From Massilia sp. UBA2604 (lineage in GTDB: Bacteria > Pseudomonadota > Gammaproteobacteria > Burkholderiales > Burkholderiaceae_D): a DNA stretch of 38,497 bases. The notes beneath the pieces were generated by a model, which did not search any database, was not told the DNA's origin, and was given only the letters and a program-made list of their open reading frames with translations. The stretch spans positions 1-38,497 of the forward strand of contig DDKG01000200.1 in NCBI GenBank assembly GCA_002339265.1. Reading direction: 5' to 3'. Positions 1 through 12,738 of the stretch are shown in pieces. Positions within the stretch are counted from its first letter, which is position 1. Every line of letters starts with the position of its first letter. Both the position numbers and the translations under genes were made by a program.

Positions 1-147
1 GCCGGCGGCCACCGCCTCTTCGACCGCGTACTGGATCAGCGGCTTGTCGACGATCGGCAGCATCTCTTTCGGCTGCGCCTTGGTCGCCGGCAGGAAGCGG
101 CTGCCCAGGCCGGCGACGGGGAAAACGGCTTTGCGGATCAGGTTCAT
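1..147 (-). CDS. galU: UTP--glucose-1-phosphate uridylyltransferase, N-terminal fragment (cut by window edge)
   Basis: Only the first 49 codons are present; the rest lies beyond base 1. The product joins UTP and glucose-1-phosphate to give UDP-glucose, a precursor for cell-envelope sugars, in the cytoplasm. The visible N-terminus carries the nucleotidyltransferase signature: [20 protein letters not shown] (residues 13-32), then [12 protein letters not shown]. The Gly-rich loop and the Lys-Glu-Met-Leu-Pro stretch are typical of bacterial GalU. The ATG at 147 has a modest GGAC-type ribosome site upstream. The ligA stop lies only 22 bases upstream on the same strand, so galU is probably co-transcribed with zipA and ligA. 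The identification is firm despite the truncation, because this N-terminal block is highly conserved. Confidence 0.9.
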   Translation of the reverse strand, partial: MNLIRKAVFPVAGLGSRFLPATKAQPKEMLPIVDKPLIQYAVEEAVAAG

Positions 148-169
148 CGTGGTCCAGTTGACGGTTTAT

Positions 170-3788
<3,619 letters not shown>

Positions 3789-3904
3789 GCTGCGTGTGCC
3801 TCAATAGCGAAATTCGCGCCGGACGCCGGGTCCTGTTGTCATGCGCGAAGGTTGATTCGATCGAAATGCCATCCGTGCGGGCGCTCCCCACGAAAACTCG
3901 TGCC

Positions 3905-3910
3905 ATCATA
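3905..3910 (-). promoter_or_regulatory. Candidate -10 element upstream of zipA
   Basis: On the minus strand this reads TATGAT, five of six matches to the sigma70 -10. It lies about 117 bases before the zipA start, in the 168-base gap after the kinase gene. The hexamer 17 bases upstream (TGGCAT) is a poor -35. The same GGTATGATGG string occurs before smc at 9402-9411. It suggests zipA-ligA-galU can be transcribed separately from smc, but the evidence is weak. Confidence 0.3.
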
Positions 3911-3956
3911 CCAACTCCCCCGCCCGGATGCCATGGATTGGCGGCGCATCCCTCAT

Positions 3957-5834
3957 TTAAGGCGTCCCTGGCCGCGCGCAGGCGGGCAAGGCCACCACCA
4001 CCTCGCTGCCCAGGCCCTCCCCCGGGCTCGACGCCCGGACCCGGCCGCCGTGCAGCAGCACCAGCTTCCTCACCAGCGCCAGCCCGATGCCCAGGCCGCC
4101 CTGGGCGCGGTCCGGGGTGCGCTGCCCCTGGCGGAACAGCTCGAACACGCTGTCGACCAGGTCGGGCGCCATGCCAATGCCATTGTCGCCGACCGCGATC
4201 TCGACCATCCCGTCCACCTGGGCCAGGGTGACGACGATCCGCCCACCGGGCGGCGTGTACTTGGCCGCATTCGCCAGCAGATTGGCGATGACCTGGACCA
4301 GGCGCTTGCGGTCGCCGTGGACGCAGGCGCCGTCCGCGTGGTCGGCGATCGCGAGCGCATGGGTGCGCGTCTCGATCAGCGGGCGCGCCTGTTCGACGGC
4401 TTCGTCGACCAGCAGGCGCGCCGCCACGTCTTCCTGGACCAGCGAAATCAGGCCGCGCGTCACGCGCGACACGTCCAGCAGGTCGTCGATCAGGCCGGTC
4501 ATGTGGGTGGACTGGCGCGCGATCACGCGGCCGATGTGCTCGACCCGGGCCGGATCGTCCTTGGCCAGCGGCAGCAGCGCCGCCGCGCTGCGAATCGGCG
4601 CCAGCGGGTTGCGCAGCTCGTGGCCCAGCATGGCGAGGAATTCGTCCTTGCGCTGGTCGGCCTCGCGCAGGGCGTCCTCGGTCAGCTTGTGCTCGTGGAT
4701 GTCGGTGCAGGTGCCCATCCAGCGCCGGATCGCTCCTCCCGCGTCGCGCACCGGCAGCGCGCGGCCCAGCACCCAGCGGTAGCCGCCGCCGTGGTGGCGC
4801 AGGCGATACTCGATCTCGTAGGGTTCGCCGGTGGCCAGGCAATGACGCCACCTGGCCCAGGCGGCGTCCTGGTCGTCCGGATGGAACATATCGTTCCAGC
4901 CCTCGCCGTCGGTCGATCCCGGCGGGACGCCGGTGAAGGCGTACCATTGGTCGTTGTAGTAATCGTGGAAGCCGTCGGGCCGGGTCGACCAGACCATCTG
5001 CGGCATCGCGTTGGTGATCGCGCGAAAGCGCGCCTCGCTCTCGGCCAGCGCGCGTTCGGCAGCGCGCGTGGCCGAGATGTCGATCACCACGCCGAAGCCC
5101 TGGCGGCGGTCGGCCAGCAGGTTGCCAGCGCCGACCAGCACCGGTATGCGGCGGCCGTCGCGGTGCAGGAATTCCTTCTCGATCAGCGGCATCAGGCCGT
5201 GCGCCTGCAGGCGCGCGATGCCAGCGTCGTCGGCGTCGCGCCACTCGGGCGGCGTCAGCGCGCGCCAGTTCAGGCCGCGGCGGCGATCTTCCTCGTTCAG
5301 CCCCAGCATGGAGAGAAAGGCATCGTTGCAGTCGAGGATGTCGCCGTCGAGGGTGTAGCGCACCACGCCGACCGGGCTGAGCTCGACCAGGCGTCCCAGC
5401 TCGCGCGCCGCCTGGTCGGCCTGCGCCGGGGCCGCCGCGGCCACGCCCAGCACGCCGACGATGGCGCCATCGGGCTCGCACACCGGCGACAGGGCCAGCT
5501 GGATGCGCGTGGGCAACTCCAGCTCGGTGCTGGCCTGGGGCAGGCTGCCGTCGAGGATGCGCGCGGCCATGTCGGCAGCGCCGGGCAGCAGCGCCGCCAA
5601 CGGCGTCCAATCGATGTGGGAGACTTCCATTAGCGCCGCGAATGCCGGATTCGCCGCCGCCATACCGCTGTCGCCGCGCACGATCAGCATCGGCGCCGGC
5701 GACGCGTGGATCAGCCGTAAGCCCTGTTCCACGGCGGCTGGAACGGAGGCAAACTGCGGTGGACTGGCGTTGGCGGTCATTGCTGGCATTGGTACGGAGG
5801 AAGCTGCCCGGACGGGGGCGGGCCAGTGTAGCAT
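3957..5834 (-). CDS. Cytoplasmic multi-PAS sensor histidine kinase (orphan)
   Basis: This is a sensor kinase of about 610-625 residues with no membrane segment, so it probably senses a cytoplasmic signal. Numbered from the ATG at 5834, three PAS-like modules occupy roughly residues 35-140, 147-260 and 268-385. The third has the PAS_3/PAC pattern ([16 protein letters not shown]). A HisKA domain follows with phosphoacceptor His405 in the H-box [12 protein letters not shown]. The HATPase domain has an N-box (NLLANAAKY), G1 (DNGIGM) and G2 (GGLGIGLAL). No receiver domain is attached and no response regulator lies nearby, so its partner is unknown. The gene starts 25 bases after smc on the same strand and is probably transcribed with it. 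The start is uncertain: ATGs at 5789 and 5780 are alternatives and none has a good ribosome site. Confidence 0.88.
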   Translation of the reverse strand: MLHWPAPVRAASSVPMPAMTANASPPQFASVPAAVEQGLRLIHASPAPMLIVRGDSGMAAANPAFAALMEVSHIDWTPLAALLPGAADMAARILDGSLPQASTELELPTRIQLALSPVCEPDGAIVGVLGVAAAAPAQADQAARELGRLVELSPVGVVRYTLDGDILDCNDAFLSMLGLNEEDRRRGLNWRALTPPEWRDADDAGIARLQAHGLMPLIEKEFLHRDGRRIPVLVGAGNLLADRRQGFGVVIDISATRAAERALAESEARFRAITNAMPQMVWSTRPDGFHDYYNDQWYAFTGVPPGSTDGEGWNDMFHPDDQDAAWARWRHCLATGEPYEIEYRLRHHGGGYRWVLGRALPVRDAGGAIRRWMGTCTDIHEHKLTEDALREADQRKDEFLAMLGHELRNPLAPIRSAAALLPLAKDDPARVEHIGRVIARQSTHMTGLIDDLLDVSRVTRGLISLVQEDVAARLLVDEAVEQARPLIETRTHALAIADHADGACVHGDRKRLVQVIANLLANAAKYTPPGGRIVVTLAQVDGMVEIAVGDNGIGMAPDLVDSVFELFRQGQRTPDRAQGGLGIGLALVRKLVLLHGGRVRASSPGEGLGSEVVVALPACARPGTP

Positions 5835-5859
5835 GGCGGCCCGGCCGGACCGCGTACGC

Positions 5860-8800
5860 TCAGGCGGCGGCCAGGTCGGCGGCCGACTCCATGTCCACCG
5901 CCACGATGCGCGAGACGCCCTGCTCCTGCATCGTCACCCCGATCAGCTGGCTGGCCATCTCCATCGCGATCTTGTTGTGCGAGATGAACAGGAACTGGGT
6001 ATGGTCCGACATGCGCTTGACCATGCGGCAGAAGCGTTCGGTATTGGCGTCGTCCAGCGGCGCGTCGACCTCGTCCAGCAGGCAGAATGGCGCGGGGTTG
6101 AGGCGGAACATCGAGAACACCAGCGCGGTCGCGGTCAATGCCTTCTCGCCGCCCGACAGCAGGTGGATGGTGGCGTTCTTCTTGCCCGGCGGCTGGGCCA
6201 TCACCTGCACGCCGGCGTCGAGGATCTCGTCGCCCGTCATCACCAATTTGGCATTGCCGCCGCCGAACAGGATCGGGAACAATTCAGAGAAGTGACCATT
6301 CACGCGGTCGAAGGTGTCCTGTAGCAGGTCGCGCGTCTCGCGGTCGATGCGGCCGATTGCGTCCTCGAGCGTGTTGATCGCCTCGTTCAGGTCGGCGTTC
6401 TGCGAATCCAGGAAGCGCTTGCGCTCGGTGGCCTGGGCCAGCTCGTCGACCGCCGCCAGGTTGACCGCGCCAAGGCCGTTGATGGCATTGGTCAGGCGCG
6501 TCACCTCGCCTTGCAGGTACTGGGGCTTGAGCTCGGGGTCGAGTTTCTCGGCCAGGGCCGCCTCGTCGGCGCCGGTAGCCGCCAGCGCTTCGGCGAACTG
6601 CTCCTGGTTCAGGCGCGCGGCCTGCTCCTTGAGCTGCATTTCGGTGATGCGGTCGCGCTGCGGCTGCAGGCTGCGCTCGGAGCCCATGCGTGCTTCTTCG
6701 GCCGCGCGCAGCTGCTGGGCAACCTGGTCCAGCTCGTGGCGGGCGTCGGACAGCGCCACTTCCTGCTTCGTGCGGCGGTCGAGCAGCTCTTGCAAACCCT
6801 CGTGCGCGGTGCCGCTTTCCAGCGCTTCGAGTTCGAGCCTCGCCTGGGCCAGGCTGGCGCCGACCTGCTCCGCCTGGGTGGCGGCGGTCGCCATCGTGCG
6901 GCGCAGTTCCTCGATGCGGCTGCGCTGGGCGCGTTCGGCGAACTGCGCCTCTTGCGCGCTGCGTTCCAGCTCGCGCAGGTGGTCGCGGGCTCTCGCCAGC
7001 GCCTGCTCCTGTTCGAGGAAGGCGGTCTGGCCGTCTTCGTGGGCTTCCTGCAGCTCGGCCAGTTCCAGGTCGAGCTGCTCGAATTCCTGTTCGGCGTCAA
7101 GCTGGGCCTGGCGCTGCTCGGCTTCCTGGGCCGCGATCTCGGACAGGTCGGCCGCGATCTGGCCGCTGCGCTGGTTGAAGCGGGCCTCGATCTCGCTCTG
7201 CTTGAGCACTTCGATCTGCAGCGCATGCACTTCGCGCTGCAAGGTCGCCACCCGGCCGCGCGCATCCTGCAGGCGGCGCGCCAGGTCGGTGACGGCGGCG
7301 TCGGCACGGACCGCGCGTGCACGCGCCTCGTCGGCCAGCAAGGCCTGGGCCTTGAGCTGCTTGCCGATGTTCTCGATCTCGTGCTGGCGCGCCAGCATGC
7401 CGTCCTGCTCGGCGTCCGGCGCGTGGAAGCGCACGCTGGAACGGGTCACCATATGCCCCTCGCGCGTGACGAAGGCCGAGCCCTGCGGCAGGCGCGCGCG
7501 CTCGGCGAAGGCCTGGGCAGCATCAAGCGCCACGTAGACGCCGTGCAGCCAGTCTTCGAGCACACCGCGCACGCCGGCGTCGTTCACGCGCAGCAGGCTG
7601 GAAAATGGTTTCAAGCCGTCGGGCGACGGCGCGTGACCGCCCGCCTGCGGCGCGTACAGCGCCAGGCGGGCCGGCGGCGCGTCGCCAACAAACGCCTTGG
7701 CCCAGTCGATGTTCGATACCTCGAGGGCGCCGGAACGCTCGCGCAGCACGGCCTCCAGCGCGGTTTCCCAGCCTTCTTCGACGTCGAGCTTTTGCCACAG
7801 GCGCGGCAAGCCGGCCAGCTCGTGCTTCTCGAGCCAGGGCTGGACCTTGCCCTGGGTTTGCACGCGTTCCTGCATCTGGCGCAGCGCATTCAGGCGCGCC
7901 TCCAGCTGGGCATTGGCGGCGCTCTCGACCTGCACCTGCGCGTGCGCCTCCTTGCGTTCGAGTTCGACCGCCTCCTGGCGTCCGGTCGCCTCGTCGAGCA
8001 GCATGGTCTGTTCTTCCAGCGCCTGCTGCTTTTCTTCCAGCTCCAGGCGCAGGTTGTCGAGGGTCTCGCTGTCGGGCAGGTTCAGGCCATTTCTCTCCTG
8101 CTGCAGGCGTTCGCGGCGCGCTGCCAGGTTGGACAGGATGCCGGCGGCGTTGCGGCCGTGGGCCGAGGCCAGTTCGATGCGCTGCTGGACCTGCATGGTG
8201 CGGGCGCGCGAGGCGGCCTGGCGTTCCTGGCCGGCGCGCCAGGCCGCTTCCAGCTCGGGCAGGCGCTCGTTGTGGACCTCGACCGCGATCTGGGCGCCCT
8301 CGGCGCGCGCGGCCAGCTCCTCGAGCTGCATTTCGGCTTCTTCCTGCCCTTCGCGCTGCTCCTGTTCCTGCGCCAGCCACCCATCGCGCTGGGCGGTGAG
8401 GGTCACGATCTGGTTTTGCAGGCGGGTGCGCGACTCGACCACGAACTTGATCTGCGCCTCCAGGCTGCCGATCTCGGAATTGATCTGGTACAGGGCGCCC
8501 TGGGCCGTGTGCAGGCGGTCGCCGGCGGCAAAGTGCGCCTGGCGCAGGTGTTCCAGGTCGGTTTCGACGCTGCGCAGCTTGGCGGTCTGCGCTTCCAGCG
8601 CCGTCTGCGCTTCTTCCATCTCGCGGAAGAACTTCACCTGTTCGGCCTTGGCCTCGTTCTTGCGCATCAGCCAGAGCAGCTTCTGCTTTTCTTCCTGGTC
8701 GGCCTGCAGCTGTCGAAAGCGGTTGGCCACCGCCGCCTGTGCTTCCAGCTTCTCGAGGTTGGCGTTGAGTTCACGCAGGATGTCCTCGACCCGCAGCAGG

Positions 8801-9369
8801 TTCTCGCGCGTGTCGGACAGGCGGTTCTCGGTCTCGCGGCGCCGCTCCTTGTACTTCGAGACGCCGGCCGCTTCTTCGAGGAACACGCGCAGTTCTTCCG
8901 GGCGCGACTCGATGATCCGCGCGATCATGCCCTGGCCGATGATGGCGTAGGCGCGCGGACCGAGGCCGGTGCCGAGGAAGATGTCCTGGATGTCGCGCCG
9001 GCGCACCGGCTGGCCGTTGATGTAATAGGTGGAGGTGCCGTCGCGCGTGAGCGTGCGTTTGACCGCGATCTCGGCATACTGGCCCCACTGGCCGGCGGCC
9101 TTGCCGGCGCTGTTGTCGAACACCAGTTCGACCGAGGCGCGCCCGGCGCTCTTGCGGTGGGTGGAGCCGTTGAAGATCACGTCCTGCATCGACTCGCCGC
9201 GCAGTTCGGACGCTTTCGATTCGCCCAGCACCCAGCGCACCGCGTCGATGATATTGGATTTGCCGCAGCCGTTGGGGCCGACCACGCCGACCAGCTGGCC
9301 CGGCACCTGGAAATTGGTGGGATCGACGAACGACTTAAATCCCGACAATTTGATGGAAGAGAGGCGCAC
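5860..9369 (-). CDS. smc: Chromosome partition protein SMC
   Basis: SMC is an ATP-driven DNA-organising protein of the condensin type; it dimerises at a hinge and compacts and separates chromosomes. The 1169-residue protein is full length for the family. The N-terminal ATPase half starts RLSSIKLSGFKSFVDPTNF and has Walker A GPNGCGKSN at residues 31-39. Long Glu/Gln/Ala/Arg-rich coiled coils occupy roughly residues 170-500 and 670-1000. They flank a hinge around residues 510-650. The C-terminal half has the ABC signature LLSGGEKALTA and Walker B FCLLDEVDAPLDDAN. The ATG at 9369 directly precedes the conserved N-terminus. A possible -10 (TATGAT, minus strand, 9404-9409) lies 35 bases upstream. 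No scpA or scpB gene is in the window. Confidence 0.97.
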   Translation of the reverse strand: MRLSSIKLSGFKSFVDPTNFQVPGQLVGVVGPNGCGKSNIIDAVRWVLGESKASELRGESMQDVIFNGSTHRKSAGRASVELVFDNSAGKAAGQWGQYAEIAVKRTLTRDGTSTYYINGQPVRRRDIQDIFLGTGLGPRAYAIIGQGMIARIIESRPEELRVFLEEAAGVSKYKERRRETENRLSDTRENLLRVEDILRELNANLEKLEAQAAVANRFRQLQADQEEKQKLLWLMRKNEAKAEQVKFFREMEEAQTALEAQTAKLRSVETDLEHLRQAHFAAGDRLHTAQGALYQINSEIGSLEAQIKFVVESRTRLQNQIVTLTAQRDGWLAQEQEQREGQEEAEMQLEELAARAEGAQIAVEVHNERLPELEAAWRAGQERQAASRARTMQVQQRIELASAHGRNAAGILSNLAARRERLQQERNGLNLPDSETLDNLRLELEEKQQALEEQTMLLDEATGRQEAVELERKEAHAQVQVESAANAQLEARLNALRQMQERVQTQGKVQPWLEKHELAGLPRLWQKLDVEEGWETALEAVLRERSGALEVSNIDWAKAFVGDAPPARLALYAPQAGGHAPSPDGLKPFSSLLRVNDAGVRGVLEDWLHGVYVALDAAQAFAERARLPQGSAFVTREGHMVTRSSVRFHAPDAEQDGMLARQHEIENIGKQLKAQALLADEARARAVRADAAVTDLARRLQDARGRVATLQREVHALQIEVLKQSEIEARFNQRSGQIAADLSEIAAQEAEQRQAQLDAEQEFEQLDLELAELQEAHEDGQTAFLEQEQALARARDHLRELERSAQEAQFAERAQRSRIEELRRTMATAATQAEQVGASLAQARLELEALESGTAHEGLQELLDRRTKQEVALSDARHELDQVAQQLRAAEEARMGSERSLQPQRDRITEMQLKEQAARLNQEQFAEALAATGADEAALAEKLDPELKPQYLQGEVTRLTNAINGLGAVNLAAVDELAQATERKRFLDSQNADLNEAINTLEDAIGRIDRETRDLLQDTFDRVNGHFSELFPILFGGGNAKLVMTGDEILDAGVQVMAQPPGKKNATIHLLSGGEKALTATALVFSMFRLNPAPFCLLDEVDAPLDDANTERFCRMVKRMSDHTQFLFISHNKIAMEMASQLIGVTMQEQGVSRIVAVDMESAADLAAA

Positions 9370-9457
9370 GTGGGTCGGCTATGGCTGTAGAGGTAAAGCG
9401 CCCATCATACCATTGCCGGCATGGGCTCGAACATCCCCGGCGGCCGCTCCAACCGGT

Positions 9458-11770
9458 TCAAGCACTGTGCGCCGCCGGGCCGGCATCGTTGACCGCGCCC
9501 TGCCCGACCGCCGCGCTCAGGATGCGGCCGACCACGCCCTCGGCCGCCACCACGCGCATCGCGCCTTCGCGCAGCAGCTCGGCCAGGCGCGCAGCCGACA
9601 GCGAGAAGGCTTCCTGGCGGCCGGCGCCCGAGAAGATGTACAACGTACGCAGCGGGCTGACCCAGGCCAGGCGCACCCGGCGCACGATGTGCGCCTCGCT
9701 CAGCTCGAGGCGCATGCCGCGCTCCAGGCCGGCCAGCGCGGCGGCGGCCGGATCCCTGGCCGCGGCCTGCGCCTCCTCGGCCTGCACCCTCGCCTGCTCG
9801 CGCTCTTCTTCCTGCTCCAGCGCCTGTTCCTGTGCGACCCGGCGCAGCGCATCCTGCTGGGCCGCCTCGAGCGCCAGTTCGAGCTGGCGCTCGGGCAGGA
9901 GCTCGATCGGCGCGCGCACGATCGAGGCGTGGCATTCGGCCAGCTCGGCGAAGAACTGCAGGCGCTCGGCGTCCTGCCAGCGGGTGGCGTCGAGCCAGTT
10001 ATTCAGGCTTGCCAGCAGCGCGGGCAGGCGCGCGATCAGGGCCTTCCGCTGCTCCTGGGTCGCTTTCGGCTTGACGCTCCAGATCAGGTCTTCCATCGTG
10101 CGCGTGGCATTGTCGACCGCGCCCGGGCGGCTGTCCTCGATCGTGTAGGCCAGCGCCAGCGCGGCGCTCCAGCGGCCCTCGAGAAAGCTCGATACCGCCG
10201 GCATTAACTGCTCTCCCGCCATCCGCAATGCCACCGCGCGCCGGGCCGAGCGCTCGGCGGCGGCGCGCTTCTCGCTGCGCAGGGCCTGGGCGATGGGCGC
10301 CGCCATGGCCTCCTCTTCGACCCTGTCGCGGGCGGCCAGGCCGGCCTCGAGGTCGGCGACGGCGGCGCCGAATTCGGGGTCGAGCTGGTCGCGCACGCGC
10401 TCGACGCTGCGGCGCATGGCGCGGTAGACCGGGTCGTCCGCGTCCAGGGGACGCTCCCAGCCGGCCTGCGACAGGAGGTCGAGCAGGCGCCGCGCCGGAT
10501 GGCTCTCCTGGAAGAAGAAGCTGCGGTCGCGCAGCGCGGTGCGCAGGACCGGCAGCTGCAGGTGGCCGATCAGCTCGCGCGTCTCGGAGGCGACGCCATC
10601 ATCCTGCAGCACGCTGCCGAACACGCGCGACAACAGGTCGAGCGTCGTTTCGTCGGCGCGCGACAGCGCGCCCTGCGGCATGCTGGCGCGCAGGCCCGGC
10701 AAGACCAGGATGCCGGGGGCGGTGGCCGGGCCGGTGACGCCCGCGCGCGCCAGCAGGTCGATCAGGGGCTGCGCCGCCGGCGCCGGCGCCGGCGCCGGCA
10801 TTGCTGCGGCGGCGCTGCCGGCGCCGCTGGAGGCATAGGCCGGGCCCGGATGGGCGGACGGGAGCGCGGCGGCACTGGACGGGCCGAAGCCCGCCGCGGG
10901 CGTGGGCGGCGGCGCCGGCGCCATGGCGAAGCCGGACGCCGTGCTCGGACGCCAGCCGCCGCTGCCCTGCGGCAGGTTCGGGATCTCCGGCACGGTGGGG
11001 TCGAACAACTGGCGCAGCTGCTGCGCCAGCGCGCCTTCGCGCCGCGCGCGTTCGGCCTGGCGCGCGGCGCGGTCGTCGGTCTTGCTGAAGCGGGTGTCGG
11101 CGCTGCCGCCCTTGCGCGCCTTGAGCTTCTGCACCAGGGCCTCGTACAACGGCCCCAGGTCGAACATCAGGCCGGGACGCAGCAACGGCGCCACCAGGCC
11201 GTGGGCTTCGGGATCGGGCTCGAACTGGCGCCAGGCCGCGTCCACGGCGGCCAGGAAGACGTCGGGACGGAACGGGTTGTGGGCCGCGCGCACCAGGTCG
11301 CGCCCGAGCAGCAGGCCAAGGCGCACGCCGAGCGTGGCCAGGCCTTCGGAGTGCTGCAGGTCGAACGGCCGGCTGACGGCGCCCAGCGCCATCTGCTGGT
11401 CGATCTGTTCCAGCGGCACCAGGCTCAGTTCGACCGGGACGGCGGCGGCAGCGGTTGCAGCGTCGGCAGCGTGCGGAAGCAGGCGCGCGACTTCCTTGCG
11501 CAGCGCCGCATCGATCTCGCCCGTCGCCAGGTGGACGAAGGCGTAGCTGTTGGCCTTGAGGAGATTGCCCGATTTGACGCGCCGCATGACCACGGCGGGC
11601 TCGGGGCCGGCCGCGGTCAGGTCCAGCAGCGCGGACACCATGCGCCGCGCCATGTCCGCCAGGCCGGACTCGGCATGGCCGCGCGCAATGTCGACCAGTT
11701 CGGCCAGCACCGCCTGCTGGGCGGGGGCGGCCTTGCGCGCGGCGGAGGTCTGGGCGGATGGGGTGGCCAT
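9458..11770 (-). CDS. DUF1631 family protein
   Basis: This 770-residue cytoplasmic protein belongs, by sequence pattern, to the DUF1631 family of beta- and gammaproteobacteria. I know of no established biochemical function for the family. It has no signal peptide or membrane segment. An Ala/Pro-rich low-complexity stretch near residues 270-345 includes a Pro-Ala repeat encoded by tandem CGCCGG units. Helical segments follow, including a Glu/Gln/Arg/Ala-rich stretch near residues 635-675. The C-terminal ~80 residues (from MRLELSEAHIVRRVRLAWVS) look like a small beta domain with the LAWVSP...LYIFS pattern I associate with DUF1631 C-termini. The ATG at 11770 is the first Met of the frame. The gene lies between smc and a ClpP-like gene on the same strand, with gaps of 88 and 123 bases, so it may be a separate unit. 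Some databases attach an unrelated enzyme name to this family, which should be ignored. Confidence 0.8.
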   Translation of the reverse strand: MATPSAQTSAARKAAPAQQAVLAELVDIARGHAESGLADMARRMVSALLDLTAAGPEPAVVMRRVKSGNLLKANSYAFVHLATGEIDAALRKEVARLLPHAADAATAAAAVPVELSLVPLEQIDQQMALGAVSRPFDLQHSEGLATLGVRLGLLLGRDLVRAAHNPFRPDVFLAAVDAAWRQFEPDPEAHGLVAPLLRPGLMFDLGPLYEALVQKLKARKGGSADTRFSKTDDRAARQAERARREGALAQQLRQLFDPTVPEIPNLPQGSGGWRPSTASGFAMAPAPPPTPAAGFGPSSAAALPSAHPGPAYASSGAGSAAAAMPAPAPAPAAQPLIDLLARAGVTGPATAPGILVLPGLRASMPQGALSRADETTLDLLSRVFGSVLQDDGVASETRELIGHLQLPVLRTALRDRSFFFQESHPARRLLDLLSQAGWERPLDADDPVYRAMRRSVERVRDQLDPEFGAAVADLEAGLAARDRVEEEAMAAPIAQALRSEKRAAAERSARRAVALRMAGEQLMPAVSSFLEGRWSAALALAYTIEDSRPGAVDNATRTMEDLIWSVKPKATQEQRKALIARLPALLASLNNWLDATRWQDAERLQFFAELAECHASIVRAPIELLPERQLELALEAAQQDALRRVAQEQALEQEEEREQARVQAEEAQAAARDPAAAALAGLERGMRLELSEAHIVRRVRLAWVSPLRTLYIFSGAGRQEAFSLSAARLAELLREGAMRVVAAEGVVGRILSAAVGQGAVNDAGPAAHSA

Positions 11771-11893
11771 GACGGTTCGGCGAAGTGAGGCAAGCCCCTA
11801 TTCTGCCATATTCTTACCCCTCAGCAATGACCAAACACATCCGGGCCGGGGCAGGAGCGGCCGCCGGCGCGGCGGCCGGCGGGCCTTCCCGGC

Positions 11894-12454
11894 TCAGATA
11901 TTGCGCAGGATGGCGCCTTTCGGCGGCGCGAAGTCCAGCACCTCGTGGATCATCTTCGCCTGCTTGGCGTCGCGCGCGGTCAAGTGCAGGTCGCCGTACT
12001 GGTGCACGCTCCACTGCTCGGGCGAGAGCTCGATTTCCTTGCGCAGGACGGCCTCGGTGCGCGCATCATCGGCGCGCAGGCCTTCGACGATGATGTTGAG
12101 CGCATCCGGCCGCGAGCCGGGCGACGCCGTCGCATGCGACTTGTGGATCATGAAGCGCGCCGTCTCGCTGGCGTAGCGGCGCGAGCCGGCCAGGTAGAGC
12201 ACCACGGCGATCGAAGCGACCGCCCCGGCGTTATACATGACAAACCTGATCGGCGAGCTGGCCATGAAGTTATACAGGCACAAGCCGTCGCTGACATAGC
12301 CGCCATTCGACTGCAGCAGCACGTGGGCGGTATCGATCCCGTCCTCGGTCATCGCCGCCACCGCCTCGAACATCCGATGCACCATATCGCTGTTGACGTC
12401 CCCCGACAGCGTGTACCAGCCTTCTTTCTCCTGCAAAGTTTTTTCTTCGTTCAT
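11894..12454 (-). CDS. ClpP-fold serine protease-like protein (divergent)
   Basis: This 186-residue protein has the crotonase-like ClpP fold. Recognisable pieces are the strand and Gly-Gly oxyanion region (HVLLQSNGGYVSDG, residues 44-57), the nucleophile segment NAGAVASIAVVLY with Ser81, the catalytic His104 in FMIHKSHA, and the C-terminal LTARDAKQAKMIHEVLD that matches the ClpP end helix. It departs from true ClpP in two ways. The N-terminal axial loop that contacts ClpX/ClpA is missing, and the usual DxxRD catalytic Asp position reads His151 (nearby Asp155 might substitute). No clpX is adjacent. It is therefore better called a ClpP-family peptidase than the housekeeping ClpP, and its substrates are unknown. 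An extended -10 lies about 32 bases upstream. Its promoter region adjoins repeats and the glycine riboswitch leader, which runs the other way. Confidence 0.82.
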   Translation of the reverse strand: MNEEKTLQEKEGWYTLSGDVNSDMVHRMFEAVAAMTEDGIDTAHVLLQSNGGYVSDGLCLYNFMASSPIRFVMYNAGAVASIAVVLYLAGSRRYASETARFMIHKSHATASPGSRPDALNIIVEGLRADDARTEAVLRKEIELSPEQWSVHQYGDLHLTARDAKQAKMIHEVLDFAPPKGAILRNI

Positions 12455-12485
12455 AGTCTTTTCCGCCTACAAAGTAAGTGGAACA

Positions 12486-12494
12486 AGTGTAGCA
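12486..12494 (-). promoter_or_regulatory. Candidate extended -10 promoter for the ClpP-like gene
   Basis: On the minus strand this reads TGCTACACT, an extended -10 (TGn followed by TACACT, four of six matches). It lies about 32 bases before the ATG at 12454. The -35 region is poor (TTCGGG with an 18-base spacer), which fits an extended -10 promoter. This is by inspection only. Confidence 0.35.
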
Positions 12495-12572
12495 AATCAC
12501 GACAAACACCCCGAATGCCGTGCACCAATAGTGCGCAGCAATACTATCCAGCAATTCCGCATCGAAATTCAC

Positions 12573-12646
12573 AATGAGGGTCAGAGTCGATTTATTGGGC
12601 AATTCCTCAAAGTTGTCAAACAATTCGACTCCGACCCTATTTAATT
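12573..12646. repeat. REPIN-like inverted repeat, unit 1
   Basis: Two inverted arms flank a loop of about 34 bases. The left arm is GGGTCAGAGTCGA (12578-12590). The right arm is TCGACTCCGACCC (12625-12637), the reverse complement of the left with one change. The loop ends in CCTCAAAGTTGTCAAACAAT, which recurs in unit 2. The structure resembles REP doublets (REPINs) spread by RAYT transposases. No transposase is in the window. Confidence 0.6.
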
Positions 12647-12738
12647 TTGGCGCGTTTAGCGCTATCAAAATCGGGGTTTGATTCTCGCAGTCAAATAGTT
12701 TTCCAGATGAACGCTTTTTGTTTCCGCAGCGGTCAGGA

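Noticed and set aside
6511..9390. 959-codon plus-strand open frame opposite smc
   Set aside because: SMC coiled coil read backwards gives a repetitive Leu/Gln/Gly/Arg sequence; the minus-strand product has every SMC motif.
10770..10800. CGCCGG tandem repeat
   Set aside because: It encodes the Pro-Ala stretch of the DUF1631 protein and is ordinary low-complexity coding sequence.
11859..11877. GGCCGCC/GGCGGCC hairpin after the ClpP-like gene
   Set aside because: The stem is real, but there is no U-run on either side and such GC palindromes are common here, so I did not call a terminator.
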